From: Cladopsammia gracilis
Lineage: Eukaryota > Cnidaria > Anthozoa > Scleractinia > Dendrophylliidae
Assembly: GCA_022457155.1 (NCBI GenBank)
Contig: JAJGOT010000200.1
Span: forward strand, 1 to 64,000
Direction: 5' to 3'
Length of the DNA stretch: 64,000 nt
Part shown: positions 10,143 to 22,438 of the stretch, in pieces
Numbering within the stretch: the stretch's first letter is position 1
Layout: every line of letters starts with the position of its first letter
Notes under the pieces: model-generated
The model's input: the letters and a program-made list of their open reading frames with translations, nothing else
Database searches by the model: none
What the model was told of the DNA's origin: nothing
Position numbers and translations under genes: made by a program

Positions 10143-12472
10143 TTTTACAATAACAAACTTGACTAACTGCGAGCGCCGAGCGAACGAGTTTGCGGGAATC
10201 ATTTTAGAAAATCAAGATAAACAACCTAACACTGACAAACTGCTGCAAAATGTTTTTGCGTGGGGAATAATTAAAGCCTTAACTTTTTATGTGAATAAAT
10301 TATGTAACGAAAAAGGCTCACACAAAAATTCTCTTTAGCTTAAATCATAGCTAGAATCTTTTAATATAAGCTTAAATTTTAACACAGCAAAACAAAGAGC
10401 CGTTATTCGGCAAATTTTAGAGAAACACGCTCGGTGATAATCGCAAAATACAGCACAATAACCTCACACAAAGTCAAATATAAAAATACTAGGCACAGTT
10501 TACAAAGCTAACCTTTTTCAAATTTGAAATATCTTCGAATAATCAGATGAATCTTTGCTCCAAGTTGTTTTCGGCTCAGTTTTAGTTCTTTCGGGCGCCG
10601 GTGACTGATTCCGTGGATTATATTTTCCCGTGAAACTACAACAAGTTGTTTGTCCTTTTTGCTTCGCACTTAATTCAGGCAAGTTTAGCTGATTGTAAAT
10701 TAAATTTAACTGACGAGAGAGCATTCTTTTCATTGAAGAATTCCAGTTTTAAGTGCATTTTTCACTGTTTGAAGAACCCGTAGCACCAAAAGTTTGACAA
10801 AACTCACCACGTTGCGTTACCTGTTACGTCATTTTCATGGTCTATATTCTCATCGACCATAGAAATGAGCCAATCAGCGCGCGGGAATTCACACAGTTAT
10901 TGTAAAATTTCTGATAGAATTTCGCCCGTGAAAACCCCATTCGGGAATTTTTGCAGCCAATCAGAATGGCGAAACGACTTTCTCACACGCAGAAAAGCGT
11001 TTCGTCCAATCACAAAGCACCCATCAAAACATATCACTATTTTCAAAGGCGCTTCCACTGTCGCTGGCGCTACAACCCAAGACAAAATTAGTTGGGAAGG
11101 CTTGTAAAACGCTAAAAAAAATGACAGTACCTTTGGGTTTCAGCCCAATTAAAGGCGCGCACAACGCTTTTTATGGCCCCCCTCTCCCCCAAATCCAATG
11201 TTGAAGACGTCTACACAAAAGACAGTGTAAGTTAAGTATTTGCGTTAACAGCAACTTTGAAAGAGGGGGGACGAGGGGTGAGGAAAACAAGGAACCTTCC
11301 CAACACTTTTGTCTTTGGCTGTATGAAAACTGAAAATAACTTTTAACTACTCATAAAATCAAAACGATGTACAGTGTACATGTAGATCTTTGACAGTGGA
11401 AATTACATGTAAAGGTGGAAGTAAACAAAAACCTGAGGATCTGAATCTTGCATCATGCCCTAGAATTAAATTTGCAATAAACTATATGTACAGCTGTACA
11501 GTTGTATTGCTATTTTGCAGTTTTGTTTATTTTTGTTCTCCTAAGGTAATTAGACTTTTGAAGACTACAGTCACATTTGTACATGTTGTGGTTTACATTT
11601 CAAAGAAGGAACAAGTCGGATAATTAAATTTCTAAAGAGACACAAATTTTGTGTAAGGAGAAAGTTTACTGATATGTAACAAATTAATGTTCTACACTAT
11701 AATGGTGTAAAAGACAGTAAAACGTTTATAATGTGCCAATCAATTTCAACCTTCAGCATCCCTTTCCTTTTGCACCTGGCGAGTGGGGAATTTGACACGA
11801 AAAGGCCCCTGCAAGTGTCCAGCAGAATAAATGTGGTCACCATAGTTGAATGGGTTGGATGAGTGTTTTGTGCATGAATAGCTTTTAAAACATAAAGGGC
11901 TCTCTAAAGCTCATTACAATTATTTTTTGAAAATACATTGAAATCTTCATGTCGAAAACATCAAGTGGATATCTTGTACCGTTTTCTTGCAGCGATCCCT
12001 TTTCTTCATCAGCCATCGATCTCAATTTGCCGCCATTTTTTTAACTCCGGCTCCCTCGAGGGCGCTCGGCCCAGTCTCACTCCGCATCACACATCGCCCA
12101 AGCGCTGTGGGCGCGTTGCATCGCCCATTCTTTTCAGCGCCCTGGGCAAACTCATGGCGAACGGTAATCTCATAGCATAAAAATAATTAGTCAAGGCCAG
12201 AACATTCACGTTCTAAAGTGTTATCTCGCCAAGTAAGAAAGTTTACCGACTGAAATTTAGGAACATCACTGGTACATTATTTCTTTGTTTTTGTTTATTT
12301 ATTTATTTATTTTTTGCGACTGTTCTGTCAGCATTTGCTTGTTGTCCGTAATTCATGTTAGTAATATCGTTAATTTTGTGTCGAATATTCCGCTTTTTTT
12401 CCTTTGTTCCTCTCCCGAATGACAGAATCCGCGAATTGTTCGCAGTAGATTTTAGAATACATAATTTTTTTC
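10143..12472. other. Non-coding stretch
   Basis: No recognisable gene. It contains a solo half-arm of the preceding palindrome family (10838-10866: TCATGGTCTATATTCTCATC). A (TTTA)n run occurs at 12295-12312. The GC-rich patch at 12040-12140 has frames but no motif. Confidence 0.35.
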
Positions 12473-13764
12473 ATGATGAGTCTTAAAATCTTATCACTAA
12501 ATGTAAGAGGCATGAACAAAACCTCAAAAAGAAGACAGATATTTCAATGGCTTCATCACCGAAATTCTGACATATATCTCCAAGAAACGTACTCTTCAGC
12601 AGAAACTATTAATCTATGGGAATACGAATGGGGTGGCAAAGTTGTTGCAAGTCACGGTTCAACTCACAGTCGAGGTGTGATGATATTTTTTAAACCCCGA
12701 TCTAACGTAGAAATCCAAAATGTAATAAGTGACAAAAATGGTAGATACGTTTCATCAGAAGTAATCGTTGATGTCACAAAATTTATTTTCTTAAATATCT
12801 ATGCACCAAATGACCAAAAACAACAAATTCAGTTCCTTAGGAATCTGTCCACTTCAGTAATTAATCAATTTCTAAACGAAATGGGTGTTACTTGGCGAAG
12901 ATCTAAATTGAGCTCTTAATGATATGGACAAATGCGGAGGCCGCTCATTCGAACTCAAAAGAACCGTTATAGAAGAAATAAATGAATTCACAAACACCTT
13001 TGAGTTAGTTGTCATATGGAGACAAATGCACCCGAACATTCCTGGCTTCACCTGGCACAATGCATCCTGAAAAATTAAATGCCGACTAGATTATTTTTTT
13101 CCTTCAAAAAATGTGGAACACCTGATTACCGATTGCCAAATAGTCTCAACTAGATTTTCAGATCATTCAGCACTCCAACTATCTTTAACTTCTGAAGAAA
13201 AAGAAACAAAAGTGGAACAGGCTTCTGGAAATTTAACTCCCTACTTACTGACAAAGATTACACAGAACATATAACTAAAAGTATCCCGCAATTTATAGCA
13301 AAATATCAAGACCCCAAGGACAAAGGACTATTTTGGGAAATAATAAAAATGGAAATCAGAGCTACAACAATTATTTTTGAAAAAAGAAAAGCTAGACAAA
13401 AACGAGATGAAGAAAAAGAACTTTTATGACAATTTGGTTACTTGTAAGAACAACTGACAGCCAAATTTAGTGAAACCACCAAAACTGAAATAGACCGCGT
13501 CAAAGTTAAGCTATCAAAAATCATTTCAAACAAAACGCAAGGCGCAAGTGGTGCGTAGTAAAGCCAGGTGGTACGAATTTGGAGAAAAAATAATAAATAT
13601 TTTATAATCTGGAAAAGAGGAATCATAAGAAAAAAACATATCTCACAAAAGAAAATGGTTCCACATTGTCCGATCCCAAATTAATCCTTGAAGAAGAAGC
13701 AAACTTTTATCAAAATCTTTATGACTCAAAAAATATCAATCCAAACAACGAAATCGCACCCTGT
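12473..13764 (+). pseudogene. L1/Tx1-like LINE ORF2, endonuclease part (dead)
   Basis: An intact first stretch (12473-12919, 148 residues) shows LSLNVRGM, the catalytic Glu in YLQETYS, SHSRGVMI and a LNIYAPND motif, all of the LINE endonuclease. After frame changes the reading continues with LDYFF and SDHSALQLSL, the last endonuclease motif (about 13085-13190). It ends with a DPKLILEEEANFYQNLYDS segment (13668-13731) that matches the linker before RT in the copy at 31.5 kb. Stops and frameshifts are frequent. The RT, expected next, is absent, because the sequence is cut by the foldback element starting at about 13765. Confidence 0.88.
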
Positions 13765-15575
13765 GAAAAATTTTGCTGTTATATTTGTATTAAATTTCTG
13801 GAATCAGCTTACATTGACTTAATACATACCCTTACCAAGTTTCAGCAAAATCGTTGGGGCAGAAATGCGGAAGAATTAACGCAATCAAAATTTAGCCCTA
13901 AAATTCTCTTTAACTTTTAAATACTTCATGCCCTTTGACTAAACAATCTACGAACCCAAATTTCTGGGAGAAGCCTTCCCAATGCTTGCTAAATCTGAAT
14001 TATAAGCCGATTGCAAATCGTGCGAACCGTTAAAAAGTATTCACTAGTTCTGTAAATATTATAAAATGCTCAAAAACCTGCTCAAATCTCCAATGCTGCG
14101 TTTTCCATCATTTTTCGAAAATTATCATGCAGTTTGGTGTCAAACTCCTTCCACATGAATTTCAAGGTACTACAATGCTTACATCGTTTTTTGCTTATAA
14201 GGGCTTCCATTTGGTGAAATAGTTGTTGGGATTGTAAGCTACTCCGCATCTGAGCTCAGACGAAGCTGACAAGCAGTTTTCAGAGTTTTGAGCACGTGTG
14301 GAATTTATTCAAAGAATTCGCACCTTTATAAGGGGGCGAACGGAATATGCGCGCTAGTTACCCCAGGAGGGGAGGAAGCATGCACTCTCCATTAGAAGTT
14401 TCCATGGGGTGCAATGTTTTTAAATGCGGGGACTACGCTGACTACGCGCGCATATCACGTGCGCCCCTAACTAAGGCCCCGTCCACATGTATCCGGATGT
14501 TTTTGAATCCGCAACTTTTTTATTGCGAATTGGCCTTCCGTCCACACGTATCCGGTGAATTCGGCCCACGAATCCGCAACTTTTTGAATTCGCTCTCCAG
14601 AGTGGAAATGTTTGAATACGCTACGAGTACGGCATCGTGTGGACGGACGAATCCGGATATTTTTTAATACGCTGACGTAACAGTATCAGATCCAGTCTTT
14701 AACCGCGCGAATATTCAACATGGCCGACCGAAATGTCTCGCTTCAATTCTACATGGACTTATTTCTAGTTTAATAAGGTGTTTACAGTTGAACTTTGATT
14801 TGAACTTGGCCTTTGCGTATGCTTTTTTGACAACATTTAAAGAGGAGCCCTGGCTGCTAGAGCGAATCCGGATAAGTGTGGACGGGCAAATACGATTCGA
14901 ATACGCTACGTGTGGACGCGAATATATTCTAATCCGCAGCAAAAAAGTTGCGGATTCAAAAATATCCGGATATGTGTGGACGGGGCCTAAGGTGCGAATT
15001 CTCAGAATAAATTCTACACGTGCTCATTTCGTATTCAAAAACAAAACTGTGAAAACTGCTTGTCAGCTTCGCCTGAGCTCAGATGCGGAGTAGCTTATAA
15101 TCCCAACAACTATTTCTCCAATTGAAAGCCCTTCTAAGCAAAAAACAATTGATGTAAAAGTATTGTAGTACCTTGAAATTCATGTGGGAGGAGTTGACAC
15201 AAAATTGCATGATAATTTTCGAATAGTGATGGAAAACGCAGCATTGGAAATTTGAGCAGGTTTTGGAGCATTTTACGATATTTACAGAACTAGTGAATTC
15301 TTTTTAACGGTTCGCACGCTTTGCAATCGGCTTATAAGCAAGCATTGGGAGGCTTCTCCCAGAAATTTGGGTTCGTAGATTGTTTTGTCAAAGAGCATGA
15401 AATGTTTAAAATTTTAAGAGAATTTTAGGGCTAAATTTTGATGGCGTTAATTTCTCCGCATTTCTGCTCCAATGATTTTGCTGAAACTTGGTAAGGGTAT
15501 GTATTAAGTTAATGCAAGCTGATTCCAGAAATTTAACACAAATATAACAGAAAAAATTTTTCACAGGGTGCAATT
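13765..15575. mobile_element. 1.8-kb foldback element with ~560-bp inverted arms
   Basis: The left arm (13768-14335) begins GCACCCTGTGAAAAATTTT and ends with GAATTCGCACCTTTAT. The right arm (about 14995-15572) is its reverse complement along its whole length, with scattered mismatches. The loop holds a 130-bp spacer and a Harbinger-type MITE. The element lies in, and ends, a LINE relic. No transposase is present and no clean target duplication could be read. It is a non-autonomous long-inverted-repeat element. Confidence 0.88.
14475..14987. mobile_element. PIF/Harbinger-type MITE, TAA target duplication
   Basis: The termini are GGCCCCGTCCACATGTATCC and its reverse complement (GTGTGGACGGGGCC), flanked on both sides by TAA (14472-14474, 14988-14990). 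Extra internal repeats of ATCCGGAT, AATCCGCAAC and GTGTGGACG are spread through the element. A 3-bp TWA target duplication and GG...CC ends are the hallmark of PIF/Harbinger MITEs. It is nested in the loop of the foldback element. Confidence 0.8.
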
Positions 15576-16232
15576 TTGTTCAGAACGCGGGGTTCATTTA
15601 AGCCCGATTATCACTTAATATATTTTTTCCCATTAAAATCGAATTCTATCATATTGCTAAATACTAGCTGTAAGTTTTCGCAAAGTGTTAGAAGCATCGC
15701 TTTAGAGCCGGAAAAGTTATGGGACAAAGTTTGTCACAGACGAGTGCGCCCGAAATAACAACGGAGCCACCTTAAACAGACGTTCACCATTTAAATCGAC
15801 CCAACCTTATATGGGTTGCTGTACTGTGTCACGCTTCTCCACCGCCGTCGCGGATTCTGGGTCATGTTCTCCTCCTGGGGAACTGTTGTCCTGGTGACGA
15901 GTTGGAATTGCTCCCAAAGATGAATTCCGGCCGGCCAAAAATATTATTTTACTATTGAAAGCTGTTTCAACAAACATTGAATTCTAGCTTATTAACTGAC
16001 GCGACAGGCGCAAAAACAGCTCAACAATTTTCTTTAGTTCCACAGCTACTCTTTTTGCAGATGGGGGTTCGAATTGCCTTGCTCTGTCGCAATAAATGAA
16101 AGACCTAGGTTTACTTTTCTCACCGAGAGGATTGTATCATATTTTAAGAGTCTAATGTGGACATCATCAACGTAAGTTGAAACAATATAATCTCTACCCT
16201 GACTGCTCTTTTACCTAATCAGTTAAAGAAAA
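15576..16232. other. Non-coding stretch
   Basis: No recognisable gene or repeat. The LINE interrupted at 13765 does not resume here. Confidence 0.4.
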
Positions 16233-16485
16233 CTTAAAGGACAATTTCGACTATCTTTAAGTGCACCGTAAATTACTTAAATAAGCCTTTACTTGACAAC
16301 ACTTAAAGCAAGTAACGAACAATTTAAGTTGTCTTTAAGGGTCTTGAAAAGTTGAATTAAAGATAACTTTAATGCTCTTAAACACATCTTAAAGATATTA
16401 CTTACTTTAATACCTTTAAGAGTATTTACGTCTCAACTTAAAGATTTTCGATACCTTTAAGTAAACTTTAATTTTCTCTTAAAGG
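16233..16485. repeat. Cluster of CTTTAAG / CTTAAAG motifs
   Basis: Nine heptamers CTTTAAG or its complement CTTAAAG lie within 253 bases (16233, 16255, 16302, 16333, 16388, 16414, 16437, 16455, 16478), together with several one-off variants. Spacing is irregular (about 18-55 bases), so this is not a simple tandem repeat. It may be a decayed palindromic element or a site cluster. Confidence 0.65.
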
Positions 16486-19400
16486 TTAGTGAATTCATTA
16501 TTTCGTCCTGTGTATATTAGTTTTTTGCCTACTACGCAGACTACTAATTCTATGAAAAGCTTATCATCTTGATATTGATCCTCCGGCGATGGCTCTGCGT
16601 CGTAGGTTGGTCTCGAAGGCTGCCTACGTTAATTTGTAAACGATCTATCCTAAGGTGCGTGCATTGTCCCATTTCGTCCCGCAGTAAACTTGCGGTAAGG
16701 CGTTTGCTCTCCACGTGAAGGACCGCTTGATCGCATGTTACTCTGCTTGTAAGACTTAAATCCTGTTTACTGATCTACGCTGACAAACTGAGTAGTATGC
16801 AAATACCTCATCGGAAATTTTCCCTTGAAAGGTGCTAGAATTTCGTAAGAGATGTCACGACGTTCAATTGCGTCATATGTCAAAATGTTTTGCAAGTCAA
16901 ATCTAACTCGATCAAAGAGGTAAAAGCAGACCCAAATTTGCGAGGCTAAACAAACTATCTTCCTGTAACCACAGAAACCACTAAACTTTTAAGGAGTGGC
17001 CAAATAAGGTCTCCTCGCAATAGTTGAATGGCCTGTAGTCTCTATAGTTTCCTAAATTATGCCTTAAATAATGTCTGGTTGAACCTTACAAGTGAAAGCC
17101 TCACTTGCCTAGCGCGTAGACTGTCAAGTGAAGTGTAATAGATAATTAAATTTGGTGTAACTAAACAGGAGATTGCGCAAGAGACGATGACGACGACGAT
17201 GACCCGACGACGATGACCCGACGACGACGACGACGACAAATTTTATCCGAAGAAAAGTCGAAAAGCCGAAATCAAGCCGAACCTAATTCGAAAAAAGGCC
17301 GACCTAACCGTATAACCCGCTAAGAGAACCAAAAAAAATGGGAGTCGTGGGGGGGGGGGGGAGGGAGGGAAAAACCACACCTACCCTGGGGTTCCCATAA
17401 GTTAATCTAATTACAACTACGTTAAATCGAATTACAAGTCTGGGGACTTCTGGCCGAACGTGTGTGCATGAGGTATGCTTTGAAAGGTTCATCCAGAGAT
17501 CTATTTACCCGACATACCCAACCCATAAAGAATATAACTGACCAATATGAGGCATCTCTCATTAGAATTATTTCTCAGAGGTGGATGTCGTGTGCTGACT
17601 TGAACCTGCTCACGCTGGGACGGTGGAAGAAGGTGGTATGGCCTGATCCACCGGAAGGCTGAACATTAGGTGTCCTGTGGCTGGGGAAGTGGCAGCTGAA
17701 ATGGTTCAATAAAACAGTTTGAGAAGGATTGACAGAGGAAAAATGAAAAGGAGCAATTTTAGAATACCCGGTCACTTCCATATTCCTGAACGTTTGGTAA
17801 AACGAGGCACATGTAAACAAAAGAAAGTATTCATATTTAATGACATGCAAATAAGTGGTTTAGCCGTCGTGGTTGCCTCTTTAATCCTCGGACGTACAAG
17901 GTCAAGAGGGAGAAGAGCGGACGCCACACACACTCCTTAAGGTTTTTCTTCGATTTTCTTCAAGAACATTTATTGTAAAAACATGCCATTTTCTTCGTTT
18001 ATCCTTGAGATACATTTTAGTAAGGTTTGGAGGCAATCGGTTGCTATGGTGACGAGATATAACATCATAATTAGCACAAGGTTAAGCCATTTTGAATAAA
18101 AATAAGTGTTTCACATTTTTCCGGTGGGAAAAAAAAAACATAAAACGAAACCAAAAGCAGCAAATTGTTAATTCTGTCATATTTTACAGCTACAGCAAGA
18201 AAATATTTTTTCCCCATAAATTTGAATTTTTAGTAAAATGCAAGATGATGACAGATCCCCAGCAGCACCATGACCTATAATATTTACTTTAGATCTGGCA
18301 GAGCACATCATATCACTAAGGATGCCTATAGGTGCTATCCGACTTCCGAATTGTGAAAATCCGACGTCCAAGTTGAGAAAATCCGACATCCGACTTGTGA
18401 TGATACGGTTGCCTCTCGTTGCTTCCAGCCACTGTAGGTGTTCGCGCTAGGCCTTCTCGCGCGAACGCGATGCGAAGTCAACGCAACTCTTTCTCTCTAT
18501 TTTACATACTTTGTTGTTTAAATAGATAGTTGACGACGAAACGTCAAAATGTTGCACACCGGAATATTACAAAATTTTAACGGATCAGTTATTCAGACAG
18601 AATAAAACAAACGTTCGTTTTTAGAATTGACATCATGCATTTGGTAGCAGAACAAGGCTTACCTTTTTATATTCATCATCATGAACTCGACCCAGCTAAG
18701 ACCGTAGCTAACAAGATGTTGTTTTCCTCAATGCATCGAAATGCCGGCCTCGTGTGCGAATTCGTCGGGACACATTTTAATAGTAACGTGCTTGTCTTGT
18801 TTTGGAAATGTCCCGTTTCCACTGTTGATGTCACACTACAAAACAAGAAACAAGGTTCAGTTTATGGCTTTAAAATGAAAATTGTAAAAGAAAGACCATT
18901 TAACGGCGAACTAACGAAATTTCCTGTCGCATGTTGTCTCTACATGTTGCAACGAAAGACGCACAATGAAAAGTAAATTGAAGTATTATTTCCTGACCTT
19001 TGCCAATATTTCCATTTGCTAAAATATCTCCTTGAGTGGTCTTCAGGCGGACTGCTGTAACAATGTAGTTAAGCTGATGATGAGGGCAAGATAAACTCAT
19101 TCGAACTTTTCCGTTTTCGCAATGTGTCTTTACTCTTACGCTTCTTTGCCGACTTTTGTTTTTATACAAAATGGCGGGTCGTGATAAAGGCCTATGAACT
19201 CATGTTTTGAACGTGGCGTCAAGCACCTACGGCATTGAAATGGTGATCCCTGATTGGCTCATTTATGAAAGGCTTCCCACTGCACGTGTCAATGTAGCGG
19301 GAAACAAAGATTGTTTGCCATTGGCTGCGGCCGCACTAGAGTGGTTGACCGGTTTACTTGCAATTAATTGATTAAAATTAGCTGGTTTAACAAAATTCCT

Positions 19401-19531
19401 AATGCGGCCACGTATTTTTGGCGTTCACCGAATTTAAACCATGTTCGCGGTTTCCATGGAAATTTATTAAAGAACAACATATTTTTTTTAACTGGGTTTT
19501 TTCAAACCACCTCGCTAGGTAGTTTAGTGCA
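16486..19531. other. Non-coding stretch with simple repeats
   Basis: No recognised gene. It contains a (GAC)n-rich microsatellite (17176-17236) and a G run (17349-17361). An open frame of 113 codons (18635-18976, plus) has no familiar motif. I would not call it a gene without homology. Confidence 0.35.
17176..17236. repeat. (GAC)n / (GATGAC)n microsatellite
   Basis: A run of GACGAC units interspersed with GATGAC and GATGACCC variants. Confidence 0.9.
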
Positions 19532-19629
19532 GGGGTCAATTCAATAAAACTTTTACAAGTGTAATTTACAAGTGTAGCTATTGTTTTCAACCTCTGAAAC
19601 AATGGCTGCACTTTTATTGAATTGATCCC
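19532..19629. repeat. Short inverted-repeat element (MITE-like, ~100 bp)
   Basis: The ends GGGTCAATTCAATAAAA and TTTTATTGAATTGATCCC are inverted copies, with a further internal TGTAGCTATTG / CAATGGCTGCA pairing around a short loop. No transposase. Target duplications are not clear. Confidence 0.7.
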
Positions 19630-20454
19630 AGGTTAATTTTCCCGATTTGTCAATCATCTGGTAGTTTGTTGGTGTTGCGGATGGTGTGATCACCAAATGA
19701 CGTAAAACAAAAGATTCAAAAGACACTGAACAATTCCCAAACCACAACACAAAAGCTAACCAACAATGGCTTCCGCAACACCAAGAAACACCCAATCATC
19801 TTCACTAGCGCTAGCGCGGTAATTTTTGACTCCCTGTTGAATTCGTATACTTCGTAGGGACGACTTTCAATTTTTAAAAAGAGAAAAGAAAACCGTCCAT
19901 GTCTATAATTTGATCATTTGATTATGTTGTTTTTCAGGGAATACCAAAACGTAAAATGCACATAGGATAGGATAGGATAGGATATGATAGAAGCATTGCT
20001 TTCGCTCATTAATCCTATTGTTTTGTGCGTCTTGTACCGCTCTCGCTCTCGTAGTTGTTGCGCGGCGGATGCTTTGGCAATGCTTTGGCGGGCTTATTTC
20101 GTTCCTAGTTCCCATCAGATGAATAGAAACCTAACAATGTCACAAAAAAGAATAAAGAATATAGCAAATGATAACATGATCTCTCACGTTCAAAGTTCAA
20201 CCTTTTGAAGTGCGGCCGCTCACAAAAATAAACTCGGTTATTTCATTGCAAACACCTTTTCGAATAAGTAAGGCTTATAACGCTTGAGGGAATATTTTCA
20301 ATACAAAAATTAGCGAAAGTCAATAAACGAAGTTTCGAAATCTTCGGGATGTCATTGTCAAGTAAAATGTGTACGTCAGTTCTTGCATTATAAATAGATC
20401 TACAATTATGCGCATAAGGTGACAAAATACGTTAAGTGACAAGAAAAAGTTACT
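19630..20454. other. Non-coding stretch
   Basis: No recognised gene. It holds a short ATAGG tandem repeat (19963-19983). Confidence 0.35.
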
Positions 20455-21000
20455 AATAGGAAAAACTGCGTTAATTGAACAAACAATTTCAATTTTGCTC
20501 TGATTGAGTCTGACTGAGTATTGAGTAATGGCTTAAATTCTCTAATATATAACATTTCATATATCACGCAGTCAAGTTTACTCTTGCATTTCTTGATCTT
20601 CAGGGTTCCTTGGCTCCATATTGTGTTCCTTTCGATTCCTTCTCTTGATATGATTTTCGATTCCGGATGACTTTTGATATTCGACAACACGTTCATATAA
20701 GTGTCGGCGAGTGTAGCAGACATAGCTTGCCTCGCACAAGCTACATTTTAATAAATACACAACGCTTTATGATCCTTTATTGGTTGATTAACGGAAGCTT
20801 TTTGTCGCGCATCTTAACATCATCCTCAATTTTTTTCTGCTCGTGAACACCGGCTGTTGTGTTTTTCCAATTTTGTTGCTCAAATCTCGCAGTTGTCTTC
20901 TGATAGTGTCGGCCGACTTTTGATCTTTAAACGGTAGTAAAATTTTGGTAATGCCAACGCGGCTGCTAGTGTGATTTTTGGTTTCAGTTGTATTTGTCAA
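20455..21000 (-). pseudogene. Penelope-like element, C-terminal part with GIY-YIG domain (dead)
   Basis: On the minus strand the first piece (21000 to about 20800) reads LPFKDQKSADTIRRQLRDL, the region between RT and endonuclease of Penelope-like elements. After a frame break comes the GIY-YIG domain (YLLKCSLCEASYVCYTRRHL, 20760-20690), in which the usual Gly of the second motif is replaced (YVCYT). After another break it ends with a CKSKLDCVIYEMLYIREFKP block and LNTQSDSIRAKL (20595-20460). The order is that of the Penelope C-terminus. The RT domain is not present, and several stops and shifts make it dead. Confidence 0.88.
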
Positions 21001-21702
21001 TGAGGTAAAAAACGCACGCTACGACTACTATGACTCACGCTACTTCCCACGCTATGACTCATAGCGTGTGATCAAAAAAGGTGCGCACTGTCAAGTACGT
21101 TTCGACATCAATTGTAGCTCCTTTGTTATGGCCATTGAAGTCTGAAGGTTTTATAACCAGACCCTCGATTAACTATGTTGGTCCCAAAATGGGATGCTTA
21201 CAAAGCAGTCAATTTGGTCGATATGTAGCATGAATTGAAATGTGGACTGGACTATGAATAATGGGTTGTGGTTCGTAACTCTAGAATTGTGAACTGGAAT
21301 TATGGCTGTGAATTGTGGATGCTATCTTTAATTCATCGTTCTCGACAATCCACTGAGTGTAAAACTCTTCCACTAAGTATAAAAGCTGGGACCAAACGGC
21401 CCACTTTTAAAGCCTAACGGGTTAACTGTTTTGTCCGGTGTTACTCGCCCCTTAAATTTTATTGCTTATTCTTCGGAGGCTTCACAGTCCTACAAGGAGA
21501 CAAGTTTGATTGTAGTGGGTGGTTTCAAGATTTTTGTAATAAGGAAAACAACGCAAACAGACAAAAGCTACGTTGTAAACTGGAACGCTCTTTGCAAGGT
21601 GACAAGCTAAGAAAAAAACAGAGAGGGATTCTGTGAATAGACTCATATTTCTTTGTTTTTACTAATTTCATCGCTTTGAAGCAACAATTCGCCTAGTTTT
21701 AA
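21001..21702. other. Non-coding stretch
   Basis: No recognised gene or repeat. A short local palindrome occurs around ACTCACGCTACTTCCCACGC (21028-21070), where GCTATGACTCATAGC forms a hairpin. Confidence 0.35.
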
Positions 21703-22377
21703 CACTTATGTCCAGGATTGCAGATAATTAGATGCATGACAAATTTTGATATCCAACACGAAGTGTCCCATTAAGTCTAAGTGTTAACTATCTTTTTTGA
21801 AATGTAAAATAAGCATTAGTGTTAGTGTTGTTTTTAAGTTAGGGTAAACGCACCTGTTTATCTTTACTTAAAGAGCAGAATTTAGGGGACACTTCGTGAC
21901 GTTTATTGTCTGAATTTTTGAAAACAAGTGATGTTGAAGTTGAGTAGAAGAACAAGAGGACACTTTGTGACGCTTATTAAATTTGTCATGCATCTAATTA
22001 TCTGCAATCCTGGACATAACTGTATATTTGTTGTGATCTTTGGTTGAGGAAAAAGTGCCGTTCATTGCGCGCCATGAATTACATCATCATTCAAAAGCAT
22101 GTGCCTACAAGTTGTTTTGTCAAACTCAGAACGAATTCAAGCGCATTTGGTTGAACAAATTCAAAATCAGTACGACAGAAAAGCTTTCTCAGCATTGTTT
22201 AAAATTCAGTTATGTGAAGATAAACAGGAGCGTTTACCCTAACTTAAAAACAACACTAACACTAATGCTTACTTAACATTTCAAAAAGATAGTTAACACT
22301 TAGACTTAATGGGACACTTCGTGTTGGATATCAAAATTTGTCATGCATCTAATTATCTGCAATTCTGGACATAAGTG
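21703..22377. mobile_element. Inverted-repeat element with ~170-bp arms
   Basis: The left arm (21703-21875) starts CACTTATGTCCAG and includes GATGCATGACAAATTTTGAT and AAGCATTAGTGTTAGTG. The right arm (22206-22377) is its reverse complement, ending CTGGACATAAGTG. A third copy of the terminal 40 bases lies internally at 21980-22021, in the orientation of the right end, which suggests an older solo end or a nested deletion derivative. No transposase is seen. It is a non-autonomous DNA element of unassigned family. Confidence 0.85.
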
Positions 22378-22438
22378 CAAATATAACGCATCACGTCATC
22401 AGATTATCTCATTTCACACGATGCATATTTATGTCACA

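Noticed and set aside
17349..17361. G run as a functional quadruplex
   Set aside because: A single homopolymer. More likely simple-sequence drift or a sequencing artefact.
18635..18976. 113-codon open frame as a host gene
   Set aside because: No familiar motif, no supporting splice or poly-A context, and a length possible by chance. Left as undecided non-coding.
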